A stretch of DNA of 64,000 bases from Bedellia somnulentella (GCA_963576735.1 OY755179.1:2728001-2792000); one strand, 5' to 3'; counted from the first letter of the stretch, positions 11,512-23,215 are shown. Numbers and translations: made by a program. Notes: generated by a model from the sequence alone, not told the origin.

Positions 11512-11652
11512 GGTTCTGAGGAAGCTGGCTGCATTACCCCTTGGAATTGCTAAGCTGATTATTTGGGCGATTAATCGATTAATCACCTCTTATGATCACC
11601 CATCGGAAGAAATGGGGTAGTGCTATTCTAAGCAGCCAACTACACAGCATAA
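11512..11652 (-). mobile_element. Diverged family A SINE fragment
   Basis: TTATTTGGGCGATTAATCG, then TAATCACCTCTTATGATCACCC and GAAATGGGGTAGTGCTATTC, represent the 5' half of family A on the minus strand. The remainder is scrambled. Confidence 0.65.
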
Positions 11653-11717
11653 TTATTATGACGCAGAAAATTAGATAAATAAAAATATACGACTAACGGT
11701 GCTTCATTTAAGTAAGT

Positions 11718-11975
11718 ACATACATACATACATACATATACACACGGCCATAAATCCCAAAAAGGGGTAGCCAGAGCTTCAGAGCGAGAAATTCCTAAGC
11801 CACATTTAGAAGTTGATAGGGGACTAGATGGTAGAAATAAAGTTTCGTTTGTGATGGGTGTCCAACCGTATCGCCCAAAAACCTCTTAAAAAGGCCCCAT
11901 ACCCATAGTCACCTCTTACAACACCCGTGGGTAGAAAAGGTTAGTTAGTGATATTCTAAGGCGGCAATTCACGGC
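11718..11975 (-). mobile_element. Family A SINE, diverged full-length copy
   Basis: Tail ACATACATACATATACACACGGCC and AAAAGGGGTAGCC through to the 5' end TTCTAAGGCGGCAATTCACG. Many substitutions mark it as old. Confidence 0.8.
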
Positions 11976-12282
11976 AAATTTATTTGAGTAAGCATAATTG
12001 TATAAAACCACTGTCACAATGGCCGCGATTACTTTCATATTATGATCAAACCGAATAATTGGTAATTACAAAATAGTATTCAGTAAACACGAGTTTGGTG
12101 CTTAAGAATACATAGATATATTAAATATTCACCTTAAGTAAGTCATAGTATTTAAATTTTCTGATATATTCAAAGGGTCTTGCGTACTGTACTTTTGTAA
12201 GAGTTGGAGTTCAATAAAGTATGCACATCCTGTTCTTTTAAAGATGTTTTTCAAAAAAAATAATTACATAGTTACGTATATA

Positions 12283-12559
12283 GATATACTCACGACTATA
12301 AATCCCTAGAAGGTGTACAAGAATAAGAACTAGAAGCCATAAATCCTTAGAAGGGATTGCCAAAGCCAAGGAATTAGAAATTCCTCAGCCACTTTTAGAA
12401 GTTGAGTGGGGAAAAGATGGTTAGATAAAAGTTGTTGGTGATAGGTCTCCAACCGGATCCCCAAAAATCCATTAAAAAGCTCCATTACCCTTAGTCGCCT
12501 CTTACGATCACCCACGGGCAGAAATGGAGTAGTGCTATTCTAAGCCGACACTACACAGC
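12283..12559 (-). mobile_element. Family A SINE with a duplicated 3' tail
   Basis: Minus copy in which the tail segment (ATAAATCCCTAGAAGG) is followed ~35 bases later by a second one (ATAAATCCTTAGAAGGGATT). The rest is full length, ending GCCGACACTACACAGCA. Confidence 0.82.
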
Positions 12560-12879
12560 ACTAAAATGTAATTAATTGTTATATACAATCAAAGCAACCT
12601 TCAATAATAGCCATGTTATAAAAACCACGAATTGGAAACTTAAAAATATCAGCTAGTAGTAATATTCCAACTAACTTTTACACAACTTTTAATTCACATC
12701 AATAAAATCAATCACTATTATTATAATTAGTAACTACATTTAATACAGAAATCGTTTAAAATTCTGTCCCATGGTTCAGAAGTTAGTGGATCTGAACTTT
12801 GCTAAATTGTAGCTCGGAAATAGACAGACGAAAATTGACTTCTAATAAAATAATTTGAATATATACATTTCTGTAACAT

Positions 12880-13013
12880 ACATACATACATATACTCACG
12901 GCTATAAATCCCGTAACGGGGTAGCCAGAGCTTTGGAATGAAAAATTCCTCAGCCACTTTTGGAAGTTGATTGGGAAAAGATGGTAATAATAAATGCTTT
13001 TGGTGACCGATCT
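12880..13013 (-). mobile_element. 5'-truncated family A SINE with 12-bp target duplication
   Basis: Flanked by exact TTTCTGTAACAT at 12868-12879 and 13014-13025. Only the 3' half of the SINE is present. 5' truncation inside a clean target duplication is a signature of target-primed reverse transcription. Confidence 0.9.
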
Positions 13014-13220
13014 TTTCTGTAACATTTATTCATTAAATATTTTATGACAACCGTTTTTCTTATTACTTTCACAGATTCTGAAAGGCTAGAGGTTGGGTTC
13101 TGAATTGGGCATAAAATCGGTATTTTTCATGATGTTTTTCATTTTCAGGATCGTACAGTCCTTGTTTCCATCATTGTTGTTATAGCCCAGAGGTGCCCAT
13201 TTGTTTACAAGCGCTATATA

Positions 13221-13283
13221 TAGTCGCTTACGACACCCGTGGGTAGAAAGGGGTAGTGACATTCTAAGCCGGTACTACACGGC
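13221..13283 (-). mobile_element. Family A SINE 5' fragment
   Basis: TAGTCGCTTACGACACCCGT and GGGTAGTGACATTCTAAGCC are the 5' end of the GTGGG(TGTCG)TAAG subfamily. Confidence 0.7.
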
Positions 13284-13369
13284 GAATTGATTATAATAGA
13301 TTAAGAGCAATCAAACGCTAAGCTCGGCTCAAGCCACACCATTTTTGGATTGCATGTAGATAAATAACA

Positions 13370-13609
13370 TACATATACTCACGGTTATAAATCCCTAGAA
13401 GGGATAGCCAGAGCTAAGGAATCAGAAATTCCCCAGACACTTTTAGAAAGTTGCGTGGGGAAAAGATGATAAAATAAAGGTTGTTGGTGATAGGTCTCCA
13501 ACCGCATCGCCCAATAATCCTTTAAAAGCCCCAACACCGTTAGTCACCTATTACGTACACCAAGCGGAAGAAATGGGGTAGTGCTCTTCTAAGCCGACAC
13601 TACACAGCT
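13370..13609 (-). mobile_element. Family A SINE with 11-bp target duplication
   Basis: Full-length minus copy between exact GATAAATAACA at 13359-13369 and 13610-13620. Confidence 0.92.
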
Positions 13610-13620
13610 GATAAATAACA

Positions 13621-14629
13621 CTACTAGTGAAAATATAAGATAATTTGTTCATCACTTTTTTAATTGCATAAACATAGCGTAAAAAGCAATAGATAAATAT
13701 AGTATCTAAAACTATTTTTCATTGAGGCGCTCAACAAAATATTGTCGAGTGATAATTAAAATAGTTTCAACGCAAAACTAATTTGCAAGTTTCAATTGAA
13801 AAGTTTTTTCAATTCTAAACTTAAGTACGATGGATTTCCAAATACAGAATTCTTAACGAGGACCGGGAACCTACTAACTCCAAGATCCAAGTAATTAAAA
13901 GGGAAGCTGTCGCCTTTCAACCTAGAAGCGGCAATGTTTCAACAAAATGTATTCAATGTTCCACTGTAGGGTAGATCTTATTTATAAAAAAGTTTTCAAT
14001 TCGAGCCGGACAACATCAAAATGAAATATCTTTTCTAACTCGGAAAATTATTGAGAAACTTTTCTCGTCTTCTCGTTAAAAATTAAGAGTTAGTCTGTAA
14101 TCACTTTTCGACGTTTAATCATGTTATGTATACATGAGATTTGATTCAATTTATTGTCTAGGTTACCAAATACTAGGTTGGCATGGGACCGTGGGATGCC
14201 AATAAAAGGAGCGAAGCGATGCAATTGCCTGATTCTCAGATATTACTTATCGTTGAATGATTTATTCTACAAATATCTCAACACGCGTTGCTATTCAATT
14301 TGTTATGATTCTTTGAATATACTTGTTGGTTATTGAAAACGCGTTATTGATTCTACACAAAACTGCAAAGGAGTTAGAGTCCTGATTTTTGAAAACTTAA
14401 ATTGTTAACAATTATTATTGTTGGTTTTAGTGGTGATTATTCCTCCGTGGTATATCCGATTTTTATCAAAATTGACATAAACCATCTAGACATGATCCTT
14501 GACCACCGTGAAAAAATTCAGGGTTCTGGGAGGAGTACGATCACAACGAAATGCAAAAGTCGGGGGTAAATGGAGCTTCGCTAGCTACGCTCGCTTCGCT
14601 CCAATAACCAATCCAAACAAGATTTATAA
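13621..14629. other. No supported gene
   Basis: About 1 kb with no family match. The 60-codon frame at 14154-14336 is featureless. GGAGCGAAGCGATG near 14210 and GCTTCGCTCC near 14604 are small repeated motifs of no clear meaning. Confidence 0.4.
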
Positions 14630-15626
14630 TCTATACTTATAATAAATCTGTAGAGAGGTCAATTCTGTACATGAAATATATTTTCAAAATAACTATCAGG
14701 TTGTGATTAGGGATCGATACTGATGCCAAAAATGCAATCAGTAAAATTTTTGTCTGTCTGTCTGTCTGTCTGTCTATCTGCCTGTCTGTCTGTCTGTCTG
14801 TCTGTCGGTTTGTATGTTCCTTATGGAAACAAAAACTACTCGACGGATTTCAACGAAACTTGGTTCAATTATTCTTCATACTCCTGGGCAGGTTTTTGTA
14901 TACTTTCCAACCGAGTAGTAAAGGGGAATTTTGAGAAATTTTGGGAAAACGGGTGAACTAACTCCATTTTTTAAGTTTCCGTCGCGTGTGCAGCCTTAAT
15001 GGTTAAATTTACATAGAAATCATGTATGACGGAAATATTCTTCATATAATTATCTAAAAAAAAAATCCTCAACAGTTTATGTCTATCTTTTACGGTTGAC
15101 TCACAATAACACGTGTAATTCGTGATAGCTTAGCAGTTCGGAACATTCTGATTATATTTGTTTACTCTTACGTTTGTAAACCTCTCACTCATCCCTAATT
15201 TAAAAAAGGTAACATTATTACCTATTCAATAAAAAAAGAATCATAGAAATCGGCAGAGAAACACCGAAATTATACATAAAATAAGCGATCGTGCCCGTGA
15301 CCAAAACCAAATCTTTACTAATTTACATATAACATACTAGATGGCGCCAGTAGTTGCATCCTACATCACGTAATGATTTATTTTTTAGATTGTTATAAAT
15401 ACTTCATAGCGTTTTATTCCAAAATTTGCTATTAAACGGAAATACTGAACCGTTCATTAAAGCGCATTCAAAATCACCAAAGTACACTGTTTAGGGAGTG
15501 CTATAAATTTAATAAATTGAAAACATTGCGCTGAATTTCACAATGCTTGAGCAGTGACTGAAGAAAGAAACCTCAGATATTTAAAAAAATCAACGCTACC
15601 CGCGCGAAGCTGGGACGATCCACTAG
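14630..15626 (+). mobile_element. Non-autonomous Helitron, 997 bp
   Basis: Seen: it begins TCTATACTTATAATAAATC right after an A. It ends CCCGCGCGAAGCTGGGACGA...CCACTAG right before a T, with no target duplication. The interior has a TCTG/TCTG microsatellite (14751-14808) and no long coding frame. The same two ends bound the minus-strand element at 54732-58511. Known: Helitrons start with TC, end with CTRR behind a short hairpin, and insert between A and T. The GCGCGAAGC stretch near the end is the expected GC-rich terminal region. Confidence 0.85.
14751..14808 (+). repeat. (TCTG)n microsatellite
   Basis: TCTG/TGTC units with a few interruptions inside the Helitron. The matching (CAGA)n lies at 58357-58391 in the larger Helitron. 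Confidence 0.9.
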
Positions 15627-16306
15627 TGAAGTAATAAATTAATTTTACATGGTAAAGATATAATTGTCAGATTTACAACTCTATTTGCTCAATTGGCGAA
15701 GAAAATGCACCTGACGTATATCATGACACAATACTACATTTTAGAAATAAATGTAGGCATTTAGTTATTACACAAATTGATTAATTACTATAATGTAATG
15801 CAACATTTTTTTCAAAATCATCTTTGTCAAACATATCCTTTACATTATTGTTTATTTTATTTTATTGAATCATAATATAATTATTTTAATTTTATTTTAT
15901 TTTACATAATTTTATCATTATTAATAATTTGGTGTTATTCTTTAGAGTTTTTCTTATTTTTTGATTATTTTATATTGTTTCAAGTAGTTTTAATAATAAT
16001 AATGTTTAATAAGAAGGAAAACGATAACGACCAATAATGTTGTGTGCACTATTTTTGGCATTTTAACAGATCTGAATCAATGTTTTTTTTTTTAAAAAAA
16101 GTTTGTTATAATCTTAGGTTATAATGCTGTTTGTGTACCTATTAAATAAATAATATAGAAGCAATGTGTTTGGTTACTATAGTAGAGTGCATTTCCATAC
16201 ATAGATATAGATCAAAATGACAATGTTATCAAAAAGTCAAACGAGTCAAACGTAGGAAAATTGTAAAGACTTAAAGGGTATTGATAAAAATATTGATAAA
16301 TGTAAA
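15627..16306. other. No gene seen
   Basis: Very AT-rich, with several ATTTTATTTTA runs at 15845-15960. No coding or repeat signal. Confidence 0.4.
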
Positions 16307-16319
16307 TAAAGCTTTAAGG

Positions 16320-16400
16320 TCATAAGGTCGTAAGGTCAATAAGAAGGTCGCGGGTTCGATTCCCGCCTGTGTCGAAATTTTTCTTTCCTTTATTTATTAG
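16320..16400 (-). mobile_element. Family B, minimal copy with 13-bp target duplication
   Basis: Flanked by TAAAGCTTTAAGG (16307-16319) and TAAAGCTTTCAGG (16401-16413), one mismatch. The insert holds only the tRNA-like 3' half (GGTCGCGGGTTCGATTCCCG) and the TTTCCTTTATTTATTAG run. Confidence 0.7.
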
Positions 16401-16416
16401 TAAAGCTTTCAGGGTT

Positions 16417-16504
16417 TGACAGGATCGTACAAATTCGTAAATGATAATATCCGCCAACCCTAATTCCAACTATTGGTTTGAGTATATGTATGTATGTATA
16501 TATG
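16417..16504 (+). mobile_element. Diverged RTE 3' tail
   Basis: TGACAGGATCGTACAAATTC and later GAGTATATGTATGTATG match the RTE 3' end. The hairpin part is degraded. Confidence 0.5.
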
Positions 16505-16655
16505 TACTTAAAAATAAACCACACATACTTCTACTAACAACATGAAGATTCCTCTAGTTTACATCTCATTCATCAATCTTCTTATACCCTTTGTTCATTT
16601 GGGAAAACTTTAATTGTTCACATTCTATAATTGAATTTAACGTTATTGTAGTGTA

Positions 16656-16909
16656 GCTGTGTAGTGTCGGCTTAGAATAGCACTACCTCATTTCTTCCGG
16701 TGGGTGTACGTAAGAGGCGACTAACGGACTTGGGGCTTTTTAAGGGATATTTGGGCGATGCGGTTGGAGACCCACCACCAACAACCTTCACCATTGTTTC
16801 TACCATCTTTTCTCCACTCAACTTCCAAAAGTGGCTGAAAAATTTCTAATTTCTTAGCACTGGCTTCCCCTTTTAGGGATTTATAGCCGTGAGTATATGT
16901 ATGTATGTT
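16656..16909 (+). mobile_element. Family A SINE, full length
   Basis: GCTGTGTAGTGTCGGCTTAG through GTGAGTATATGTATGTATG. I see no clear target duplication. Confidence 0.87.
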
Positions 16910-17127
16910 AATAAAGTGTTATATCTTGTATATTTTTTTCTCACTTCAAGTTGCCACCGTTTAAAACTATTTCTATCTAATCTTGAACGGTTCTGGTAAG
17001 TTAAATTATGAAAGTTTTAATTAAAGTTTATATTGTAGATAGCATTTTGACGACGGAAAATAATGATAAGTATTTTAGGGCTTAGTATTGTCGTACTCAT
17101 TGCCATATTATGATACTGTTTGTAATG

Positions 17128-17398
17128 TTATTTAAATCTTTTTGTTCATGAAAACCTCATGTGGGGATTATCACTGATAAATAAAGATTTTTTTTTATTA
17201 TTAGTAAAAAAATTGGAGGTAGGAAACGCAAACGCTACTTAAACGTGGAAAAGAAATAAAGGATAGAAGATTTTCGCGCTGGCAGCCATTGACACGGTAG
17301 CTCAATTGGCAGAGCGACGGGGGCGTATACCCGAGGTCGCGGGTTCGATTCCCGCCTGTGTCGAAATTTTTCTTTCCTTTATTTATTCTTTATTTATC
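17128..17398 (-). mobile_element. Family B tRNA-headed retroposon, 13-bp target duplication
   Basis: Flanked by exact ACTGTTTGTAATG at 17115-17127 and 17399-17411. The left end is the inverted 3' tail (TCTTTTTGTTCATGAAAACC, TCATGTGGGGATTAT). The body contains GTAGGAAACGCAAACGCTAC and a complete tRNA-like region. On the minus strand it ends CATGAACAAAAAGATTTAAA, the same 3' end as the other family B copies. Confidence 0.82.
17291..17363 (+). repeat. tRNA-like region inside family B (not a genuine tRNA gene)
   Basis: 73 bases. The 7-bp acceptor GACACGG/CTGTGTC pairs fully (one G-U). A box TAGCTCAATTGG and B box GGTTCGATTCC match Pol III promoter consensus, and the T-stem is GCGGG/CCCGC. The anticodon stem is poor (CGGG...CCCG with an 8-base loop), so a functional tRNA is unlikely. 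The sister copy at 32127 has a better stem around GCGTATA. Confidence 0.75.
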
Positions 17399-17411
17399 AC
17401 TGTTTGTAATG

Positions 17412-17828
17412 GTTGATTTTTATATTAATAGTTTATATTAACGAATGTATTAGTTACATCAGTATCAGTTATTATTTATTTTTAAGTATATTATAAAACC
17501 CCAACCATGTTAGCTCAGAAGGTAGAACATAGCTTACACCAATTTGTCTTATCTAAAATTAATTAGTTCCTCTGCCAACCTCCTCGGCGATATTCAGAAG
17601 TATTAGTGCCTCTGCTTACCGCATGTTAGGACATATTGTTTTATTTTCTTCTTATATCATAATGAAGAGTTCAGTAACAATTGCATTTGTTTCTGATGAC
17701 TGAGTGGTCATTTCTTTGTATAAAGGCAATTCGATCTCTTCTCTACGCTAAATCAAATAATTGAAATTAAACAGGATTAGATTTGGTTTTCTGTCGTGTA
17801 TAGAAAAATATATATGAAATTGCTGATA
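17412..17828. other. No gene; short family C remnant near 17567-17620
   Basis: CCTCTGCCAACCTCCTCGGC and ATTCAGAAGTATTAGTGCC resemble family C. The rest is AT-rich and featureless. Confidence 0.4.
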
Positions 17829-17952
17829 CCATCACCAATGATACTTTATTTCTACCATCTTGTCACCTATCAACTTCCAAATGTGGCTGATGAGTTTCTA
17901 GCTCTGAAGCGCTGGCTACCCGTTTTCGGGATTTATAGCCGTGAGTATCTGT
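17829..17952 (+). mobile_element. 5'-truncated family A SINE
   Basis: CCATCACCAATGATACTTTA through TATAGCCGTGAGTATCTG. Belongs to a subfamily with TTTCTACCATCTTGTC and AGCTCTGAAGC. Confidence 0.8.
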
Positions 17953-18767
17953 GTGATGTGAACGTATAATGAAAAAAAACAAAAGAAACTTTCAACCCCG
18001 AAAAAAATTCGTGACGTCACACGGTTTCCCCGATATCTCACTCTACGGGGCCACAAAACTCGCTCCAACGGCCGACACCTGGCTCCTTATCGAATCTTAA
18101 TAAAGCTAGCAGGAAGCTCCATTCCAAGCACGTAGACAATTATTCGACTAAAGTGTGCGGGCTTGAATCACTAAACTCGACCAGCGTACAACTTTTACAA
18201 TAAATCCGTCGTTTTCTCGACACTTAATCAGTCCTTCGATAAACCCTTAATCGTGAGTCCAAATGGTTACGTGGAATTGGCTGATCACCGCACTACCGTG
18301 CCCTTATTACTGCGTAAATAAGATGAATTTCGATTACGACTCACTAATGCGATCGAGTGAAAAACTCTCGACGCCGCGGAAAATCTCAAATGGATTTTTG
18401 TACAACTAAGACTTTTTATCTTAATTGATTTATTGTTGTTATCTTTTACTTCAATTTAAATGGACTTTTTTCTACTTAGCTGCTATCTACAGAGATTTCT
18501 TAGCATAGTTAATCCAAAGCTATATTTTACTAATTTTAATGCCATTTTCATTTTTGGTAGATTAGGTTTTAATGATGTCAAGTTAAAAACTACCCACTTT
18601 TTAATTGTTCAAAGGCTGAGAATAGCTGTTATATTCTATCCCATTTATTCAAACAAGTAACAAAAAAATTTAGTGTGTAGTGTTTGGGCTTGACGAAACA
18701 CTTTCAAGGTTTGACAAAACATTATGTTTTATACCTACGTTTGCCATCTATGTGTCATACGGCCCCC
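17953..18767. other. No supported gene
   Basis: Contains a GC-balanced patch at 17995-18400 (GTGACGTCACACGG onward) without an open frame of note, then AT-rich DNA. The 66-codon frame at 18460-18660 has no domain. Confidence 0.4.
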
Positions 18768-18916
18768 TGATTATGTATCTTTTCCGAGTGACGATTGTGT
18801 CGCAAGTTGCACGATTGTCGTTGTCAATGTCATAAATTTGTATGCGATCTGACACTTTTGACAGCGACAATATTGCAACTTGCGACACAATCGCGATCGC
18901 TAAAGATACATAATCA
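18768..18916. mobile_element. Short palindromic MITE, 149 bp
   Basis: Ends TGATTATGTATCTTT and AAAGATACATAATCA are exact inverted repeats. Inner repeats GATTGTGTCGCAAGTTGCA and TGCAACTTGCGACACAATC continue the pairing around an AT-rich centre. Flanking bases are GGCCCCC and GCCCGCC, so the true end may lie a few bases further out. The family is not identified. Confidence 0.75.
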
Positions 18917-19237
18917 GCCCGCCGGTGTCAGCCCGTGACCACGGCACCAGTAGCTGTGCCGAAACGTCAGGCGAACATATCACGTAAGTGATTTAAAATA
19001 TTCGTTGGTTAATCCCGATATATTTTATACATGTATTAGGGCAAAATTAAATCGCTACTGCTGAACTAAGCCGGACTGGAATCGTTTTTCATTATGTGAT
19101 CCAGTGTTGTTTGCAACTTTGAAATAAATGCGTATTAATCAGTTATGTATAATTGTTAATGTTGCATACTTTATTGGAATAATATTGGTAAAAATTTATT
19201 TACAATTAGATTTGCACATAGCGCTTTTATGTGTTCT
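18917..19237. other. No gene seen
   Basis: GC-balanced start (CCCGTGACCACGGCACC), then AT-rich. No feature recognised. Confidence 0.35.
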
Positions 19238-19395
19238 TTGGGCGATGCGGTTAGAGACCCATCACCAACGATACTTTATTTCTACTATCTTCTCCCCTAT
19301 CAACTCCCAAATGTGGCTGAGGAGTTTCTAGCTCTGAAGATCTGGCTACCCTTTTTTGAGATTTAGGGCCGTGAGTATATGTATGGTATGTATGT
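19238..19395 (+). mobile_element. 5'-truncated family A SINE
   Basis: GGGCGATGCGGTTAGAGACC through GGCCGTGAGTATATGTATGG. Confidence 0.82.
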
Positions 19396-19893
19396 TAATC
19401 AATTATATTTTTTTACGAACTTGAGTTTTAAATATGTAATTATAAAGTTAAAATGTATATTATTATAACTAACTTTGACATAAAAAAATATTATGCAAGA
19501 TTTTTATAAATTATTAAGTTTTTTTTTTCTATTATATTTTTTAATTAACTCATTCCAATAAACTTACCAAGCAACAAAGGATCAGGATGATACATTAAAA
19601 AACCACGCCGCCGTAAATTACAACTGTTAAAAACCGCGTATTTTAATTTTGTTCATTACAAAAAGTAATAGAGAAGGATTACCACAAGTTTCATAACCGT
19701 CGCAAGCCAAGATGATACTTTTACAAGAAATTTTACGAAGAACGGACAATGGAAAAAATGTTTTACACTTACAGGAGCCACCCCGACTGTCCACTAATGA
19801 ACGAGCCACTTCATTCATAGCCTGGGCTTACATGTTCAACTCTTTATTACTTTAACTTTTTATTAATCGTCTTTATTTAAATACAATGAGTTT
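19396..19893. other. No gene seen
   Basis: AT-rich. A 63-codon minus frame at 19627-19818 shows no domain. Confidence 0.35.
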
Positions 19894-19976
19894 TGTCAGG
19901 ATCGTACAAAGTGGAGATCGATAGTCTCTGCCTACCCCAATGGGAAGTAATGGCGTGAGTATACGTATATGTTTGC
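19894..19976 (+). mobile_element. RTE LINE 3' end fragment
   Basis: GTCAGGATCGTACAAAGTGG, GATCGATAGTCTCTGCC, then CCCCAATGGGAAGTAATGGC and GTGAGTATACG. Nearly identical to 46425-46490, so it is a recent, very short insertion. Confidence 0.82.
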
Positions 19977-20273
19977 ATGTATACAAATTCAAATTTTTAC
20001 ACATTACGGTTGTAATACAGTCTGGCATCCCCTATTCTAGGTTCAACCAAAACCAAATATAATGTTTTTAAGCTGCCATAGTTATGGATTTTCTATGTTT
20101 ATGATTCGGGAGGAAGGAGGAGGAACTTAGTGGAATATACCAAACATTGGTGCGATTCTACCAGAAATGTGCGAGTCTCGAGAGGATAATCTGTTTTTTA
20201 AGAATCGATAGAATCGCTTCATTAAACTATGATGAGCGAAGCAAAGTAAATGAATTTTGTTGGTGAACTAAAT

Positions 20274-20524
20274 GCTGTGTAGTGTCGGCTTAGAATAACA
20301 CTACCCCATTTCTTCCGGTGGGTGTACGTAAGAGGCGACTAACGGTGTTGGGGCTTTTAAGGGATTTTTGGGCGATGCGGTTGGAGACCCATCACCAACA
20401 ACCTTTATTTTGCCATCTTTTCCCCACTCAATTTTCCAAAAGTGGCTGAGGAACTTCTAGTTCCTTAGCTCTGGCTACCCCTTTATAGGGATTTATAGCC
20501 GTGAGTATATGTATGTATGTATGT
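20274..20524 (+). mobile_element. Family A SINE, private to copy P
   Basis: Flanked by AACTAAAT at 20266-20273 and 20525-20532. The matching empty site with one AACTAAAT is at 29020-29027 in copy Q, which proves insertion and fixes both ends of the element. Confidence 0.95.
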
Positions 20525-21076
20525 AACTAAATTGGGAAAAATAATCCCGGCAAAATTTCGCAACATGTAGCCCCTCGCGGAATCAAAGGCGCTAATGAAC
20601 CACGCTGAGCAACCCAAGGAAAGAATTTGGAGCCATCTTTCGGAGCCGTTTTTTTCCACCTCCTTCCCTCGTTCATTACTGTAATTAACTTACGGCGTAC
20701 GCTTCTACAATCCGTTTCGATTCCCCATCTTATTAAATTGTTCCCTGACATCTACGGGATTATGGATTCACTTTACATAGATTTATGAAGACATTTCTTT
20801 GCTGCAATTCCTCTATATTCCGAGATAGCGGTTCGTATAAAGTTGAGATGCTTTGCTCGAAAACTGAATGCTTCTTATTGGAGTTCTTTATCTGTTAGAG
20901 GATATACGATGAATAATACAAAATGCTGGATTTGAAAATTTGTTCTTGAATGTATCCTTTGGAGAATGCAGTTGGTTTTATACAATTATTTGTTATAAAA
21001 TATAACGTAGAAATCATAGCGAGTATAATAGTCTTATTAGGATTAGTAGTAAGACAGAAATTTAGTTGCATTATTA

Positions 21077-21296
21077 GCTGTGTAGTGTCGGCTTAGAATA
21101 GCACTACCCCATTTCTTCCGGTGGGTGTACGTAAGAGGCGACTACAGGTACCGGGGCTTTTTAAGGAATTTTTGGGCGATGCGGTTGGAGACCTCTCACC
21201 AACAACCTTTATTTTACCATCTTTTCCCCACACAAGTTTCCAAAAGTGGCTGAGAAATTCCTGATTCGTTGGCTCTAGCTACCCCTTTTAGGGATT
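21077..21296 (+). mobile_element. Family A SINE shared by both copies, 3' tail lost
   Basis: Same insertion as 29572-29817, hence older than the duplication. In P the tail after CCCCTTTTAGGGATT, plus ~35 bases of flank, is deleted. Confidence 0.87.
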
Positions 21297-21635
21297 AAAT
21301 ATGTCATTGTTAGTTGGTTTTGTTCCAAATGTACTTATTTGGTTTATTTCTTTCACTTTTATTACAAATTCAGTATCAATAATAAACTTAAAATTATGAT
21401 GTCCTGAACAGTAATCAGTGTTACAATAAATTGCCGTTTGCTTTGTTTAATTATCACTTGGCAGGTTTCTTGCTCCATTCATTACCAGTAAACAAGACTG
21501 AGAAACAATTCGTCACGTGACACACGTTTGTACAACGATACGATAGTTATTAATTATTAATAGGTCTTTAAACGTACGAGAAAATGTAATAAGGAAACCC
21601 ACATGGCTGAGTTGTACCTAGCTATGTAAAAGTGT

Positions 21636-21948
21636 AAAAGAGTAAGAAACGAAACGGTTCTACAGAGAATGCGCAAAGATTTGGAGTTGCTGAAAATTAT
21701 AAAGATTCGCAAGCTACAATTTATGGGCCACATAATGCGCAAAAGAAAATATGACCTCTTCCAATTAATCCTGCAGGGAAAAATACAAGGTCGCAGAAGA
21801 CCGGGCCGTAGGAAAACCCACTGGCTTCAAAATCTGTCCGAATGGGTCAACTACAGTTCCATCGAATTGTTCCGCGCCGCAACATCACGGGCCAAAATGG
21901 CCATAATGATAGCCGACCTCCGATAGGAGATGGCACCCAAAGAAGAAG
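21636..21948 (+). mobile_element. 5'-truncated LINE, second family, private to copy P
   Basis: Flanked by exact ATGTAAAAGTGT at 21624-21635 and 21949-21960. The empty site in copy Q is at 30388-30399. The open frame 21669-21926 encodes a reverse-transcriptase C-terminus (MGHIMRK near residue 20, then RRRPGRRKTHWL and a MIADLR end). The 3' end is GGCACCCAAAGAAGAAG, unlike the RTE element at 43823. Confidence 0.88.
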
Positions 21949-22217
21949 ATGTAAAAGTGTGTTTCTACATAGCGGTGGTAGGCATGGCAGACAAAAGTGG
22001 GTACTCTGACTGAATACCGAGTGACAGAAAGTCTCGCGATTTTAAGAACTATTTGTACCTCTACTTTCATCTCCGGAATACACCATGCGACGTAAAAGCT
22101 GAGTATGATGATGTAGTATATGGATTATGGCCAATTGAAGAAATTCTAACTCCATGGCAAGAAGATGCAAATTCCCAGTACATGGTACGAGTATAAACTT
22201 TCAAGTAGTAGTTTTTA

Positions 22218-22542
22218 TTTTAAATCTTTTTGTTTATGAAAACCTCATGTGGGGATTATTACTAATAATTAAGAATAAATAAAGGAAAGAAAAATTTCGA
22301 CACAGGCGGGGATCGAACCCGCGACCTCGGGTAAACGCCCCGGACGCTCTGCCAACTGAGCTACCGTGTCAGTTGGCTGCCAGTGCGAAATTCTTCTATC
22401 CTTTATTTCTTTTACACGTTAAAGTAGTGTTTGCGTTTCCTATCTCAAAATTTTTACTAATTTTATAAATAAATAAAAAGGTCGCGGGTTCGATCCCCGC
22501 CTGTGTCGAAATTTTTCTTTCCTTTATTTATTCTTTAATTAT
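22218..22542 (-). mobile_element. Family B retroposon, private to copy P, 12-bp target duplication
   Basis: Flanked by exact TAGTAGTTTTTA at 22206-22217 and 22543-22554. The empty site is at 31206-31217. On the minus strand the 5' end is an inverted tRNA 3' half, followed by the body, a complete tRNA-like region (22370-22298) and the fixed 3' tail TCATAAACAAAAAGATTTAA. The two tRNA 3' halves can pair with each other. Confidence 0.9.
22298..22370 (-). repeat. tRNA-like region of family B
   Basis: GACACGG acceptor, A box TAGCTCAGTTGG and B box GGTTCGATCCC. The acceptor and T stems pair well. The anticodon arm CCGGGGCGTTTACCCGAG is irregular. Confidence 0.75.
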
Positions 22543-22562
22543 TAGTAGTTTTTAATCATAAA

Positions 22563-22813
22563 TACATACCTACATACATATACTCACGGCTATAAATCCC
22601 TGAACGGGGTAGCCAGAGCTTTGGAATGAGAAATTCCTCAGCCACTTTTGGAAGTTGATTGGGAAAAAGATGGTAATAATAAACGTTTTTGGTGACGGGT
22701 CTCCAACCACATCGACCAAATATCACTTAATAAGCCCCTAAACCCTTAATCGCATCTTACGATCACCCTTGGGTAGAGTGGGGTAGTGTTATTCTAAGCC
22801 GGCACTACACGGC
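22563..22813 (-). mobile_element. Family A SINE, private to copy P
   Basis: Full-length minus copy of the GATCACCC(T/A)GGGTAGA subfamily. Copy Q reads straight through near 31217-31230 without it. Confidence 0.85.
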
Positions 22814-23215
22814 TCTAATAATAAATAATTCATACATATTTAAGACAAAACATTTCTCATTTTAATGTATTTTTTGTTTGTTTCCTAAACAGATCACACA
22901 ATCATTTGTTGGCTTTTCAGTGGCTATGAAACTATTTTTTGTAAACATTGCGTTCGCGTATCATGTCCTTACCCTATATTAAATTTAGTGAAATAAACAA
23001 CGTGGCCTTAATGGCAAGCTGTAGGCTGACAAATGAGTAAGTTAGTACAAATACATACTAAAAGACTAGGAAAATATAGATGTTTTTTATAGAAGAACAA
23101 GCTGTGAACGTATGCCAATAAAATAATTCAACGTTTCAAATCAAGACAGCTAGAGCACAGCAACATCCCAAACAGGGTTTATTCATAGTTATTAATACTG
23201 AAATTGATACTCTCA

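Noticed and set aside
17291..17363. Genuine tRNA gene
   Set aside because: Acceptor and T arms are good, but the anticodon stem-loop is malformed and the sequence sits inside a repeated element with target duplications. Called as a retroposon head.
20527..20751. 74-codon minus frame in the GC-richer part of copy P
   Set aside because: The corresponding frame in copy Q is shifted and different (28906-29154), so the reading is not preserved.
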